Positions 26,652 through 36,322 of a stretch of DNA of 36,322 nucleotides are shown piece after piece. Below the pieces are notes generated by a model. That model searched no databases. It worked only from the letters and a program-made list of their open reading frames with translations, and was not told the origin of the DNA. Every line of letters starts with the position of its first letter. Position 1 is the stretch's first letter. Source of the stretch: Actinomycetota bacterium (GTDB lineage: Bacteria; Actinomycetota; Actinomycetes; Actinomycetales; Microbacteriaceae); contig JAAFHU010000006.1 of NCBI GenBank assembly GCA_013297645.1, positions 1 to 36,322 of the forward strand, written 5' to 3'. Both the position numbers and the translations under genes were made by a program.

Positions 26652-26680
26652 TGGGTCATTCGTCCCAGACATGTGACCCA
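26652..26680. promoter_or_regulatory. Candidate operator of the TetR-MFS operon
   Basis: Inverted repeat TGGGTCA-N15-TGACCCA located 20-48 bp upstream of the TetR start. Confidence 0.5.
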
Positions 26681-26757
26681 AGAATGGCGGATGCCGCGCA
26701 TTCCTGTCAATCAGGCACGCACCGTGTCGACCCTGCCCTCCCACAACGCTCGACCGA

Positions 26758-27543
26758 CTAGAGCTGGCCGACCTCGCGGCGCTGCCGGGCCACCCGGATT
26801 CCGAGATACGCCGCCAGCGCGACAATGACGACGAGGAAGACCGCGCTCGTGACCGTGGTGCCGAGCCCGAGGCCGCCGTCGGCCGCGCTCTGTGAGAGCA
26901 GGTCGCCGATCGATGCGCCGAGCGGGCGGGTCAGCACATACGCGACCCAGAAGCACAGCACGGCGTTCACGTGCAGGGCGAACCGGGCGATGACAACCAG
27001 GCCGATGAGCCCGGCGAACAACAGTGTGCCGGTGAGGTACCCGATGCCGACACCCTCGGTGACGAGGTCACCTGCCGCCGTGCCCAAGGCAAAAGTGAAC
27101 AGGATGGCCACCCAGTAGAAGCCCTCTCGGCGGCGCGTGATGATGCTGTGGATCGACAGTGTGCGCTCGCGAGCGAACCAGATCCCGAAGGTGACGGCCA
27201 AGAGCACGGTGAAGAAGAGGGTGCTGGCCCACAGCGGCACGCCCACGACGTCAGTGAGATTGTCAGTGAGCAACGTGCCGACGATGCTGATGAGCACGAC
27301 GACGGTCCAGTAGACGCCCGAGGTGTAGCGGCGGGTCGCGAACTGCGCGATCAAGGCGGCCACGAGCACAGCCGACACGATCCAGGTGGTGAGTGTGAGA
27401 CCGAGCCCGACTGTCTCATTGAGGTAATCCGCTGCGGTTTCGCCGGTCGTGGTCGAGAGCACCTTGATGACCCAGAATGCCGCGGTGACCTCGGGCACGC
27501 GATTGAGCAGAACGACGCGGGCGTGGTCGGTCAGAGTTGTCAT
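26758..27543 (-). CDS. COG4705-like multi-TM membrane protein with four internal repeats
   Basis: 261 aa; repeated FWVIKVLSTTTGETAADYL / YWTVVVLISIVGTLLTDNL / YWVAILFTFALGTAAGDLV / FWVAYVLTRPLGASIGDLL modules. Confidence 0.85.
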   Translation of the reverse strand: MTTLTDHARVVLLNRVPEVTAAFWVIKVLSTTTGETAADYLNETVGLGLTLTTWIVSAVLVAALIAQFATRRYTSGVYWTVVVLISIVGTLLTDNLTDVVGVPLWASTLFFTVLLAVTFGIWFARERTLSIHSIITRRREGFYWVAILFTFALGTAAGDLVTEGVGIGYLTGTLLFAGLIGLVVIARFALHVNAVLCFWVAYVLTRPLGASIGDLLSQSAADGGLGLGTTVTSAVFLVVIVALAAYLGIRVARQRREVGQL

Positions 27544-27598
27544 GCGGCCACCATGGCGGCGCTAACTGGGCACTGACTCGGTACGGAGTACCCGTCGC

Positions 27599-27612
27599 GT
27601 GAGAGTTCTCAC
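27599..27612. promoter_or_regulatory. 14-bp palindrome upstream of the COG4705-like gene
   Basis: GTGAGA-GT-TCTCAC, ~56 bp upstream of the start at 27543; adjacent GGTAC-GGA-GTACC. Confidence 0.35.
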
Positions 27613-27741
27613 ACAAACGGATTCCGGGCAGTCTCTAGGGCTAAAGCCGTGACCAGCAGAGGATTCCTCCTGGCGGGCAGACCGAAGGAAGGGAAGCCGT
27701 CACCTCACGCACCGAACCCCCGTGCCCTGAATGAAGTCGAA

Positions 27742-28218
27742 CTACCGGCTCGTCTCCGAAGCGGGAGAGTGCGTCACGACGATGGCGGGCACAGCCACTT
27801 CCTGCTCCTGCTGGTCGAGAACCGCGGCGACCGCCTCGACCTCGACCAGCTGATCGGTGTAGCCCAGCACTGTCACCCCGAAGAGCGTACTCGGCACGTC
27901 GTGCTCCCCGAAGGCCGCGCGCACCACCTGCCACGCCGCCACCAGGTCCTCTTGGCGGGTGGATGCGACGAGCACCCGGGTATAGACGACGTCGTCCAGC
28001 GCCGCCCCGGCCGCTCCGAGAGCGGCGACGAGGTTGTCGACGACCTGCTGTGCCTGGGCGCGATAGTCCCCCGGCGCGACGGTCACCCCGTTTGCGTCGA
28101 TGGGGCACGCGCCCGCGAAGTGGATGTAGCGCGCTCCTGCCGGGGCAGTCGCCGCGTACGCGTACTCGGCGACGTCAGACAGCTGCGCAGCGCGAATGAG
28201 CTTCACCGCCGTCGTCAT
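27742..28218 (-). CDS. RidA family protein
   Basis: ARYIHFAGACPIDANGVTVAPGDYRAQAQQVVDNLVAALGAAGAALDDVVYTRVLVAS...; SD GAGGAG just upstream. Confidence 0.9.
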   Translation of the reverse strand: MTTAVKLIRAAQLSDVAEYAYAATAPAGARYIHFAGACPIDANGVTVAPGDYRAQAQQVVDNLVAALGAAGAALDDVVYTRVLVASTRQEDLVAAWQVVRAAFGEHDVPSTLFGVTVLGYTDQLVEVEAVAAVLDQQEQEVAVPAIVVTHSPASETSR

Positions 28219-28231
28219 AGGTGCTCCTCAG

Positions 28232-28304
28232 TGCCCCGGGTGGGGGTCGAACCCACACTGAAACGATTTTAAGTCGCGTGCCTCTGCCATTGGGCTACCA
28301 GGGC
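28232..28304 (-). tRNA. tRNA with UAA anticodon (nominally Leu) in a class I body
   Basis: Minus strand GCCCTGG-TA-GCCCAATGGCAGAGGC-A-CGCGA-CTTAAAA-TCGTT-TCAGT-GTGGG-TTCGACC-CCCAC-CCGGGGC-A: 7-bp acceptor (one G-U), 5-bp T stem, TTCGACC T loop, anticodon loop CTTAAAA, 5-nt variable loop; no encoded CCA. Confidence 0.85.
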
Positions 28305-28306
28305 GC

Positions 28307-28380
28307 GCTGGCGCTTAGAGCCAAGGCGATTTCTCGCCTTCGCCGCGACGCCAGTGCCGACGGTGCTCTGCGCCGTCGGT
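28307..28380. repeat. Structured palindromic intergenic element, copy B
   Basis: Outer stem GCTGGCG/CGCCAGT (28307-28313/28349-28355, one G-U), hairpin AAGGCGA-TTTC-TCGCCTT (28323-28340), then GCCGACGGTGC-TCT-GCGCCGTCGGT (28356-28380). Same layout as 5678-5752. Confidence 0.75.
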
Positions 28381-28387
28381 TTACAAC

Positions 28388-29713
28388 CTACGCCTTCGGG
28401 CGGCTCGCGAACTGCTCGAACGACGCGCGCGGGGTCTCGACCGCGGTGATCGAGACCGTGTCGCGCCCGAGGAAGAAGTTGCCGACCCAGCCGAAGATGA
28501 CGCGCAGCTTGCGCTCCCAGGTCGGCATCGCGAGGCCGTGGTAGCCGCGGTGCATGAACCAGGCGATGAGGCCGGTAAAGGCGATCGGACCGCGCTGGAA
28601 GACACCGACGCCGATGCCGAGGCCGGCGACGGCCCCCTGGTTCTTGTGGGCGTACTCGCGCGGCGTCTCGTCGCGCAGCACGGCGATGATGTTCTTGGCC
28701 ATGAGCTTGCCCTGGCGCACGGCGTGCTGGGCGTTGGGCACGCAGAATCCGCCGACTCCCTGGCCGGGGATGAGGTCGGGAACCGCGCTGACGTCACCGG
28801 CGCCCCAGGCGCCCTCGACGACGTTGCCGTCGGCATCCTTGACGCGCAGGTCGGGCTGCACCATGAGGCGGCCGCGCTCTTCGACCGGCAGGTCGGTGTT
28901 GCGCAGCATCGGGCTGGCCATGACGCCGGCGGTCCAGACGATGAGGTCGGAGTCGTACTCGACGCCGTCGGACTGCACAATGTGGCCGCCGACCGCCGAG
29001 GTGAGCTGGGTGTCGAGGTGCACCTGTGCGCCGCGCTGGGCGAGGTTCTTGAGAACCCACTGGCTGGTCTTCAGCGAGACCTCGGGCATGATGCGGCCCA
29101 TCGCCTCGATGAGGTGGAAATGCGTGTCGTCGAAGGAGATCTCGGGGTACTGGCGAACGAGGTAGCTCGCGAAGGAGCGCATCTCGGCGAAGGCCTCGAT
29201 GCCGGCGAAGCCACCACCGACGACGACGAAGGTGAGGAGGCGGTCGCGCTCGGGGCCAGCCGGCAGCAGGGCCGCCTTGTCGAAGTTGCTGAGGATGCGG
29301 TCGCGAACGGCGATCGCCTCTTCGATGTTCTTCATGCCGATGGCCTCGTCGGCGACTCCCGGGATCGGGAAGGTGCGCGAGACCGAGCCGGCCGTGACGA
29401 CGATGATGTCGTAGTCGATGTCGTAGGGCTCGCCCACCGGCGGCGTGATCGTCGCGGTCTTGGCCGCGTGGTTGATGCCGGTCACCGAGGCGGTGAGGAT
29501 CTCGGTGCGCTTGAGGTGCGCGCGGTGTGAGACGAGCGCGTAGCGCGGGTCGATCGATCCGGCGGCGATCTCGGGCAGGAAGGGCTGGTACGTCATGTAC
29601 GGGCGCGGGTCGACCATGGTGACCTCGGCCTCGTTGCGGCCCAAGTACTTTTCGAGCTTCCAGGCGGTGTAGAAACCGGCGTAGCCGCCGCCGACGATGA
29701 GGATCTTGGGCAC
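28388..29713 (-). CDS. ndh: Type II NADH dehydrogenase-like NAD(P)/FAD-dependent oxidoreductase
   Basis: ILIVGGGYAGFYTAWKLEK; TFVVVGGGFAGIEAFAEM; AWGAGDVSAVPD; FxGLIAWFMHRGYHG. Confidence 0.92.
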   Translation of the reverse strand: MPKILIVGGGYAGFYTAWKLEKYLGRNEAEVTMVDPRPYMTYQPFLPEIAAGSIDPRYALVSHRAHLKRTEILTASVTGINHAAKTATITPPVGEPYDIDYDIIVVTAGSVSRTFPIPGVADEAIGMKNIEEAIAVRDRILSNFDKAALLPAGPERDRLLTFVVVGGGFAGIEAFAEMRSFASYLVRQYPEISFDDTHFHLIEAMGRIMPEVSLKTSQWVLKNLAQRGAQVHLDTQLTSAVGGHIVQSDGVEYDSDLIVWTAGVMASPMLRNTDLPVEERGRLMVQPDLRVKDADGNVVEGAWGAGDVSAVPDLIPGQGVGGFCVPNAQHAVRQGKLMAKNIIAVLRDETPREYAHKNQGAVAGLGIGVGVFQRGPIAFTGLIAWFMHRGYHGLAMPTWERKLRVIFGWVGNFFLGRDTVSITAVETPRASFEQFASRPKA

Positions 29714-29766
29714 GAGTAAATCTCCAGAAAAGAAGGGGAGCCCTTGGGGGGCGAGTCGGCTCTAAT

Positions 29767-30969
29767 CTACTCTCTTCGGCGTATGCCCTTGAAATGCCGT
29801 GTGGCCGCTGTGAGAAGCAGCACGAAAGTCAGGCCGAATGCGGCGTAGAGCAGCAGGGGAACTCCGACGTCGCGCAGCAGCGCGAGTGAGGGAACGAGGC
29901 TGGCGACACCCGCGTCGGGCGCCGGAATCGGGGTGGAGTCGGGGGCCGGCGGGGTCAGGGACCCGGGCGAGGGCGAGGGTGCCACGGCATCCGCCCGTCG
30001 GTTGAGGCGCACCCACTCGGCGAGGTCGCCCATCGGGTTGGCCGTGACGGCTGGCACGTCGGCAGACACGGCCGCCGCCGCGTCGATCAGGCCGCTGCCG
30101 TAGAGCGCCGCCTCCCCCGCCGGCCGGGCCGTGGCGACGATGCGGTTGATGACCCCGGCGGCGTCGAGCTCGGGGTGGGCGGCTCGCACGAGCGCGGCGA
30201 CCCCGGCGACGATCGGGGCGGCACCCGAGGTGCCCTCCCACAGCACGTAGCCGCCGCCCGGCGTCGCGCCGACCAGCTGCTCGCTCGGCGCGCAGACACC
30301 GATCGTGATGCCCTGCGACGAGGCATCCTGGCTGGCGGCGCCGGTCTTCGTCACGCCGCCGACGGTGAGCACGCCCGGGATGGTGGCGGGAGCCCCGACG
30401 ACCGCGGTGCCGCTGCCCCGGTTGCCGGCCGCCGCGACCATGACGACGTCGTGCTCGTCGGCATAGAGAAAGGCGTCGTCCCAGCTCTCTGGCCAGTCGA
30501 GGGTGTTGCGGGTGAACGACATGTTGATGACGTCGGCCCCGTTGTCGACGGCCCAGATGATCGCCTCGGCGACCTGCGGATCGCTCGAGTCGTCGGCGGT
30601 GAATCCAATAGAAATAGCGAGGATGCCCGCCTCGGGCGCCGCCCCGATCACCCCGTCGTCCGAGCCGTGACCGCGCCCGGCCGCGAGTGCTGCGACCATC
30701 GTGCCGTGGTCGCCGCTGACAGCCGCTCCGCCCGAGAAATTCGCGCTGCCGACGACCGCGCCCGCGAGGTCGGGATGCCCGCCGTCGACGCCGGTGTCGA
30801 TGACCGCGATGATGGTGCCGGCGCCGCGGGTCGTGTTCCACGCCGTCGAGATGCCGTAGTCGGCGAGCCAGTACTCGCGGTTGCGAATGCCGTCGGCGTG
30901 CGCCGGGGTGGCGGTGCCCAGCACGAGTATTGACGTCGCAAGTACAAACCCGACGAAGCGCAGCTTCAT
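29767..30969 (-). CDS. S8 family (subtilisin/mycosin-like) serine protease with C-terminal TM
   Basis: Catalytic IAVIDTGVDGGHPD, GDHGTMVAALAAG, EGTSGAAPIVAGVAALV; N-terminal signal peptide; C-terminal VGVPLLLYAAFGLTFVLLLTAATRHFK. Confidence 0.92.
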   Translation of the reverse strand: MKLRFVGFVLATSILVLGTATPAHADGIRNREYWLADYGISTAWNTTRGAGTIIAVIDTGVDGGHPDLAGAVVGSANFSGGAAVSGDHGTMVAALAAGRGHGSDDGVIGAAPEAGILAISIGFTADDSSDPQVAEAIIWAVDNGADVINMSFTRNTLDWPESWDDAFLYADEHDVVMVAAAGNRGSGTAVVGAPATIPGVLTVGGVTKTGAASQDASSQGITIGVCAPSEQLVGATPGGGYVLWEGTSGAAPIVAGVAALVRAAHPELDAAGVINRIVATARPAGEAALYGSGLIDAAAAVSADVPAVTANPMGDLAEWVRLNRRADAVAPSPSPGSLTPPAPDSTPIPAPDAGVASLVPSLALLRDVGVPLLLYAAFGLTFVLLLTAATRHFKGIRRRE

Positions 30970-31002
30970 CGGCGCTGGCGTCGCAGCATTGCTATGCAAC
31001 GC

Positions 31003-31491
31003 TCATAGCTCCAGCGCGCACTCGCACACCTCAGGAGACCAGCCGCTCAGCTCGAGCGCGCGGTCGCCGATGAGGTTGACTCCCGGCCCGGCGGCGAGCG
31101 CGTGCCCGGCGAGGGCGTGCAGGCACTTGACGCGGGTGGGCATTCCGCCCGCCGAGATGCCGGCGATCTCGTCGACGACCTCCACGCCCTCGCGGTCGGC
31201 GATGTAGCTCTCGTGCGCGGCCCGATAGGAATCGTCGATGAGCAGGGCGAGCTCTGGCATCATCCCCTCGGCCTCGAGGGTCGAGATCGCGGCCGTCGCG
31301 GCGGGGTGCGACAGGTAGTACAGGGTGGGAAATGGAGTGCCGTCATCGAGCCGCGGCTTCGTGCTGACGACGGTCGGCTTGCCACACACGCAGCGCGCCG
31401 CGATGCCGATGACGTTGCGGGCCGGCCGGCCGAGCTGGGCGCTGACGGCGGCGATGTCGGCCTCGGTGGGCGGGTCGAATGGCGGTCTCAT
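31003..31491 (-). CDS. DUF501 domain-containing protein
   Basis: ARCVCGKPTVVSTKPRLDDGTPFPTLYYLSHPAATAAISTLEAEGMM; GMPTRVKCLHALAGHALAAGPGVNLIGD. Confidence 0.92.
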   Translation of the reverse strand: MRPPFDPPTEADIAAVSAQLGRPARNVIGIAARCVCGKPTVVSTKPRLDDGTPFPTLYYLSHPAATAAISTLEAEGMMPELALLIDDSYRAAHESYIADREGVEVVDEIAGISAGGMPTRVKCLHALAGHALAAGPGVNLIGDRALELSGWSPEVCECALEL

Positions 31492-31967
31492 GGCGCGTCC
31501 AACTCCGTGGCGGGATCGGTCGTGGTGCCCGCGGTGACGATGCTCGAGAGCAGGCCGCGCACCCAGTCGACCCGGGTGGTCTGGATGTCGTCACTGATCG
31601 GCGCGCCGTCATCCGTGGTGATTGTCTTACCGTCGTCGATGACGAGGTAGGTGTAGTCGCCCGGGTAGACGTACACGAGACGGTCGCGCGCCTGGGCCTC
31701 GATGTAGGCGGGATCGTCCCAGCGGGCGATGTCGGTCTTGAGGTCGCTCACCTGGTTCTTCTGGTCTTCGACCGCCTGACGCAGTTCGGCGATCTGGTTC
31801 TGCTGCTCGACGAGCGTGCGCAGCGACGGCGCGAGCACGACGATCGCCAGCACGAGAACGAAGAGCATGACGAAGGTGAAGCCCGAGAACCGCATGCTGC
31901 GCATCCACTGGCCGTGCGCTGCCTCCTCGGGCAGTGCGACGGGAACCTTGCGGGTGCGCTCGCTCAT
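31488..31967 (-). CDS. ftsB: FtsB/DivIC-family septum formation initiator
   Basis: Short TM + coiled coil LVEQQNQIAELRQAVEDQKNQVSDLKTDIARWDDPAYIEAQARDRLVYVYPGDYTYLVID. Confidence 0.9.
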   Translation of the reverse strand: MSERTRKVPVALPEEAAHGQWMRSMRFSGFTFVMLFVLVLAIVVLAPSLRTLVEQQNQIAELRQAVEDQKNQVSDLKTDIARWDDPAYIEAQARDRLVYVYPGDYTYLVIDDGKTITTDDGAPISDDIQTTRVDWVRGLLSSIVTAGTTTDPATELDAP

Positions 31968-31989
31968 ACTCTCGACCTTAAATGGGGAA

Positions 31990-32016
31990 CCCGGGGAAAG
32001 CGCTGCTCTCCCCGGG
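31990..32016 (-). terminator. Hairpin terminator/attenuator after enolase
   Basis: CCCGGGGA-N11-TCCCCGGG perfect 8-bp stem, 10 nt after the eno stop. Confidence 0.65.
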
Positions 32017-32025
32017 CCCGTCGTG

Positions 32026-34607
<2,582 letters not shown>

Positions 34608-34619
34608 ACTCCGAGGGTA

Positions 34620-35216
34620 TTAGAGCGAGAGCTCGATGAGGTTGCCGAGGTGCTCGCGGTAGCGCTCCATGACGAGGGTGAAGGCCTTGGTGGCGGCCGC
34701 GGTGTCGCCGTTGATGACGAGGTCGTACTGGAATCCGTAGAACAGGTTGTTGAGAATGCGGGCCTCGGTCGCCGCATCCGCCTGGGTGAGGCCGAGGGCG
34801 CGCAGGGTGCGCTCGGTCTCGTCCATCCAGAAAGCGAAGGTCGTGCGGGTGTAGCTGTGCAGCTGGGGATCGAGGGTCTCGATCATGGCAGCCTCGAACT
34901 CGAGGCGCTGCAGCTTGATGTTCTCGGGCTGCAGCTGCCAGTCGAAGGAGGCGCGGATCTGCTCGAGGTGGTGCTCGATGCTCGCCTCGTCACGGGTGGG
35001 CGGCTCACTGCTCTTCTGGCGCTCTGAGATGGCCCGCACGATCTCGCTGATCAGCTGCTCGCGACTGCCGAAATGGTAGACGAGCGAGTAGGTGCTCACC
35101 CCGAGCGCGAGGGCCAGCCGGCGAAAACTGAGCTCGGAAAGCGACGAATTCCCCAGGTGGTCCACAATCTGACTGAGAAGAACGTCACGCCTGCTGGAAT
35201 CGGCGACACGAGGCAT
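34620..35216 (-). CDS. TetR family transcriptional regulator
   Basis: MPRVADSSRRDVLLSQIVDHLGNSSLSELSFRRLALALGVSTYSLVYHFGSREQLISEIVRAI; start 35216 preceded by TATGTT-N6. Confidence 0.9.
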   Translation of the reverse strand: MPRVADSSRRDVLLSQIVDHLGNSSLSELSFRRLALALGVSTYSLVYHFGSREQLISEIVRAISERQKSSEPPTRDEASIEHHLEQIRASFDWQLQPENIKLQRLEFEAAMIETLDPQLHSYTRTTFAFWMDETERTLRALGLTQADAATEARILNNLFYGFQYDLVINGDTAAATKAFTLVMERYREHLGNLIELSL

Positions 35217-35331
35217 CCCGCTAACATAACGGACGTTTTGACTACTTAAGACTTTGATCGGTAAGCTCGTGCAGGTTGCCCTCGAAGGGCCACCCAAGAA
35301 CGGCTCTGCGACGAGAGTTCTCCCACGATCT

Positions 35332-35362
35332 GGACCAACCGATTCGGGTAAATCGTTGGTCC
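35332..35362. other. Inverted repeat / stem-loop
   Basis: GGACCAACCGATT / AATCGTTGGTCC (12 bp with one bulge). Confidence 0.5.
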
Positions 35363-35368
35363 GCACCA

Positions 35369-35406
35369 GCACTAGATCACATCGCGTTCACGCGCTCTTC
35401 TAGTGC
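35369..35406. other. Inverted repeat / stem-loop
   Basis: GCACTAGA (35369-35376) and TCTAGTGC (35399-35406), perfect 8 bp. Confidence 0.45.
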
Positions 35407-35414
35407 CTGGCAAG

Positions 35415-35447
35415 GGTGCCCTCTCCGCTCGGGTTGGAGAGGGCGCC
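35415..35447. terminator. Strong stem-loop, candidate terminator of the HNH gene
   Basis: GGTGCCCTCTCC-N9-GGAGAGGGCGCC, 12-bp stem with one G-U, downstream of the stop at 35509. Confidence 0.5.
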
Positions 35448-35508
35448 TGACCCGATGGTCGCGCTCCCATGGCGCCTACCCGCACTCACCGCCGATCGCG
35501 GCTGCAGG

Positions 35509-36322
35509 TCATGCGGTCGCGCGCATCGCCTGCCACGCTCGGCTGCGCGAGGGCATGGGCATGCGATCACCCCCGCCCGGCGGTACCAGATAGTAGTCAG
35601 ACCCCTGCCGCGAAATACCCCACGCGTTGTTGTGCACCAGCAGGTGATGATGTCGGCAGAGCAGGATTCCGTTGGCGATATCAGTGGGGCCGCCGCGACT
35701 CCACGGCACGATGTGGTGGGCCTCGGTCCACGAGGGCGGGCGGTCGCAGCCGGTGAAGCGGCATCCACCATCCCGCGCTGCGAGCGCGAGACGTTGGGCT
35801 GGCGTGAACAGGCGCTGGGCGCGGCCCACGTTGACGGGTTGGCCGTGGGAGTCGAACGAGACCGTGACCGACCCGGTAGCGCAGATGTGCCGCTCGACGG
35901 TGTCGATCGAGACCGGTGCGGACTGGCCCTCGAGCTGCGCAGAACCTGCGCCGCGAGCGAGGTCACGAGCAGCAACGAGGATGCGCACGGCCGGGCGCTG
36001 GTCGCCGAACAGCGACCCGGGGTCGGCGCCCACCGCGAGCCGCACCATCGCGACGAAGCTGTCGAGCAGCAGCTGCTCGGTGGTGCGCGAGTCGATCGCC
36101 GACTCTGTGTCGAGGAAGCTCGGTCGCCGCGGCGACGAGACCGCGTCGAAGGCATCGGTGACGAGTGCCGCCGACTCCGGGTCGAGAAGCCCGCTCAGGC
36201 GGACCATGCCATCGGGCAGCCGGTTGAGGCGGAGGTAGCGGCTCTCATAGCGCTGGCGTTCGCGGTCGGCGACACCAGCCTCATCGAGCTCGTCGCGAGC
36301 ATCGATGGCGCGCTTCGCCAGC
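35509..36322 (-). CDS. HNH endonuclease domain protein of the 13E12/DUF222 family (5' end outside the window)
   Basis: RLFTPAQRLALAARDGGCRFTGCDRPPSWTEAHHIVPWSRGGPTDIANGILLCRHHHLLVHNNAW; the frame stays open to the window end (LAKRAIDARDELDEAGVADRERQRYESRYLRLNRLPDG). Confidence 0.92.
   Translation of the reverse strand, partial: LAKRAIDARDELDEAGVADRERQRYESRYLRLNRLPDGMVRLSGLLDPESAALVTDAFDAVSSPRRPSFLDTESAIDSRTTEQLLLDSFVAMVRLAVGADPGSLFGDQRPAVRILVAARDLARGAGSAQLEGQSAPVSIDTVERHICATGSVTVSFDSHGQPVNVGRAQRLFTPAQRLALAARDGGCRFTGCDRPPSWTEAHHIVPWSRGGPTDIANGILLCRHHHLLVHNNAWGISRQGSDYYLVPPGGGDRMPMPSRSRAWQAMRATA

Overview
This 36.3 kb window comes from a GC-rich actinobacterial chromosome, most likely Microbacteriaceae-like judging by gene content and gene order. 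It is densely coding, with about 33 supported CDSs, one tRNA, no rRNA, no CRISPR array and no recognisable transposase or prophage. Main content: a truncated GntR regulator; PIN-PhoH; class V aminotransferase; isoprenyl transferase; TrhA/hemolysin III; DUF4307; GreA; threonine ammonia-lyase; AI-2E family transporter; an ABC importer (SBP/2 permeases/ATPase); a YcaQ-like protein; a duplicated-domain lipoprotein; HtpX and LemA; a DUF3494 ice-binding-like surface protein; Apt; a second ABC importer (NMT1/THI5-type SBP); a TetR-MFS-deaminase/aldolase-FAD oxidase operon; a COG4705-like membrane protein; RidA; a tRNA with a UAA anticodon; NDH-2; an orphan mycosin-like S8 protease; DUF501; FtsB; enolase; HisRS; TetR; and a truncated 13E12/DUF222 HNH protein. 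The observations most worth a second look are: (1) a ~75-nt structured intergenic element present twice (5678-5752 and 28307-28380), with matching hairpin architecture, compensatory stem changes and an identical TCT loop, each copy next to a minus-strand stop codon; (2) a tRNA with a UAA anticodon in a short-variable-arm (class I) body, 13 nt upstream of ridA; (3) a 23-bp near-perfect palindrome sitting exactly over the GntR promoter; (4) an ice-binding-like protein with an LAATG sortase-type tail and a leader hairpin; (5) a compact, uncharacterised four-gene oxidase/deaminase operon. All calls are from reading the sequence only; no searches were run.
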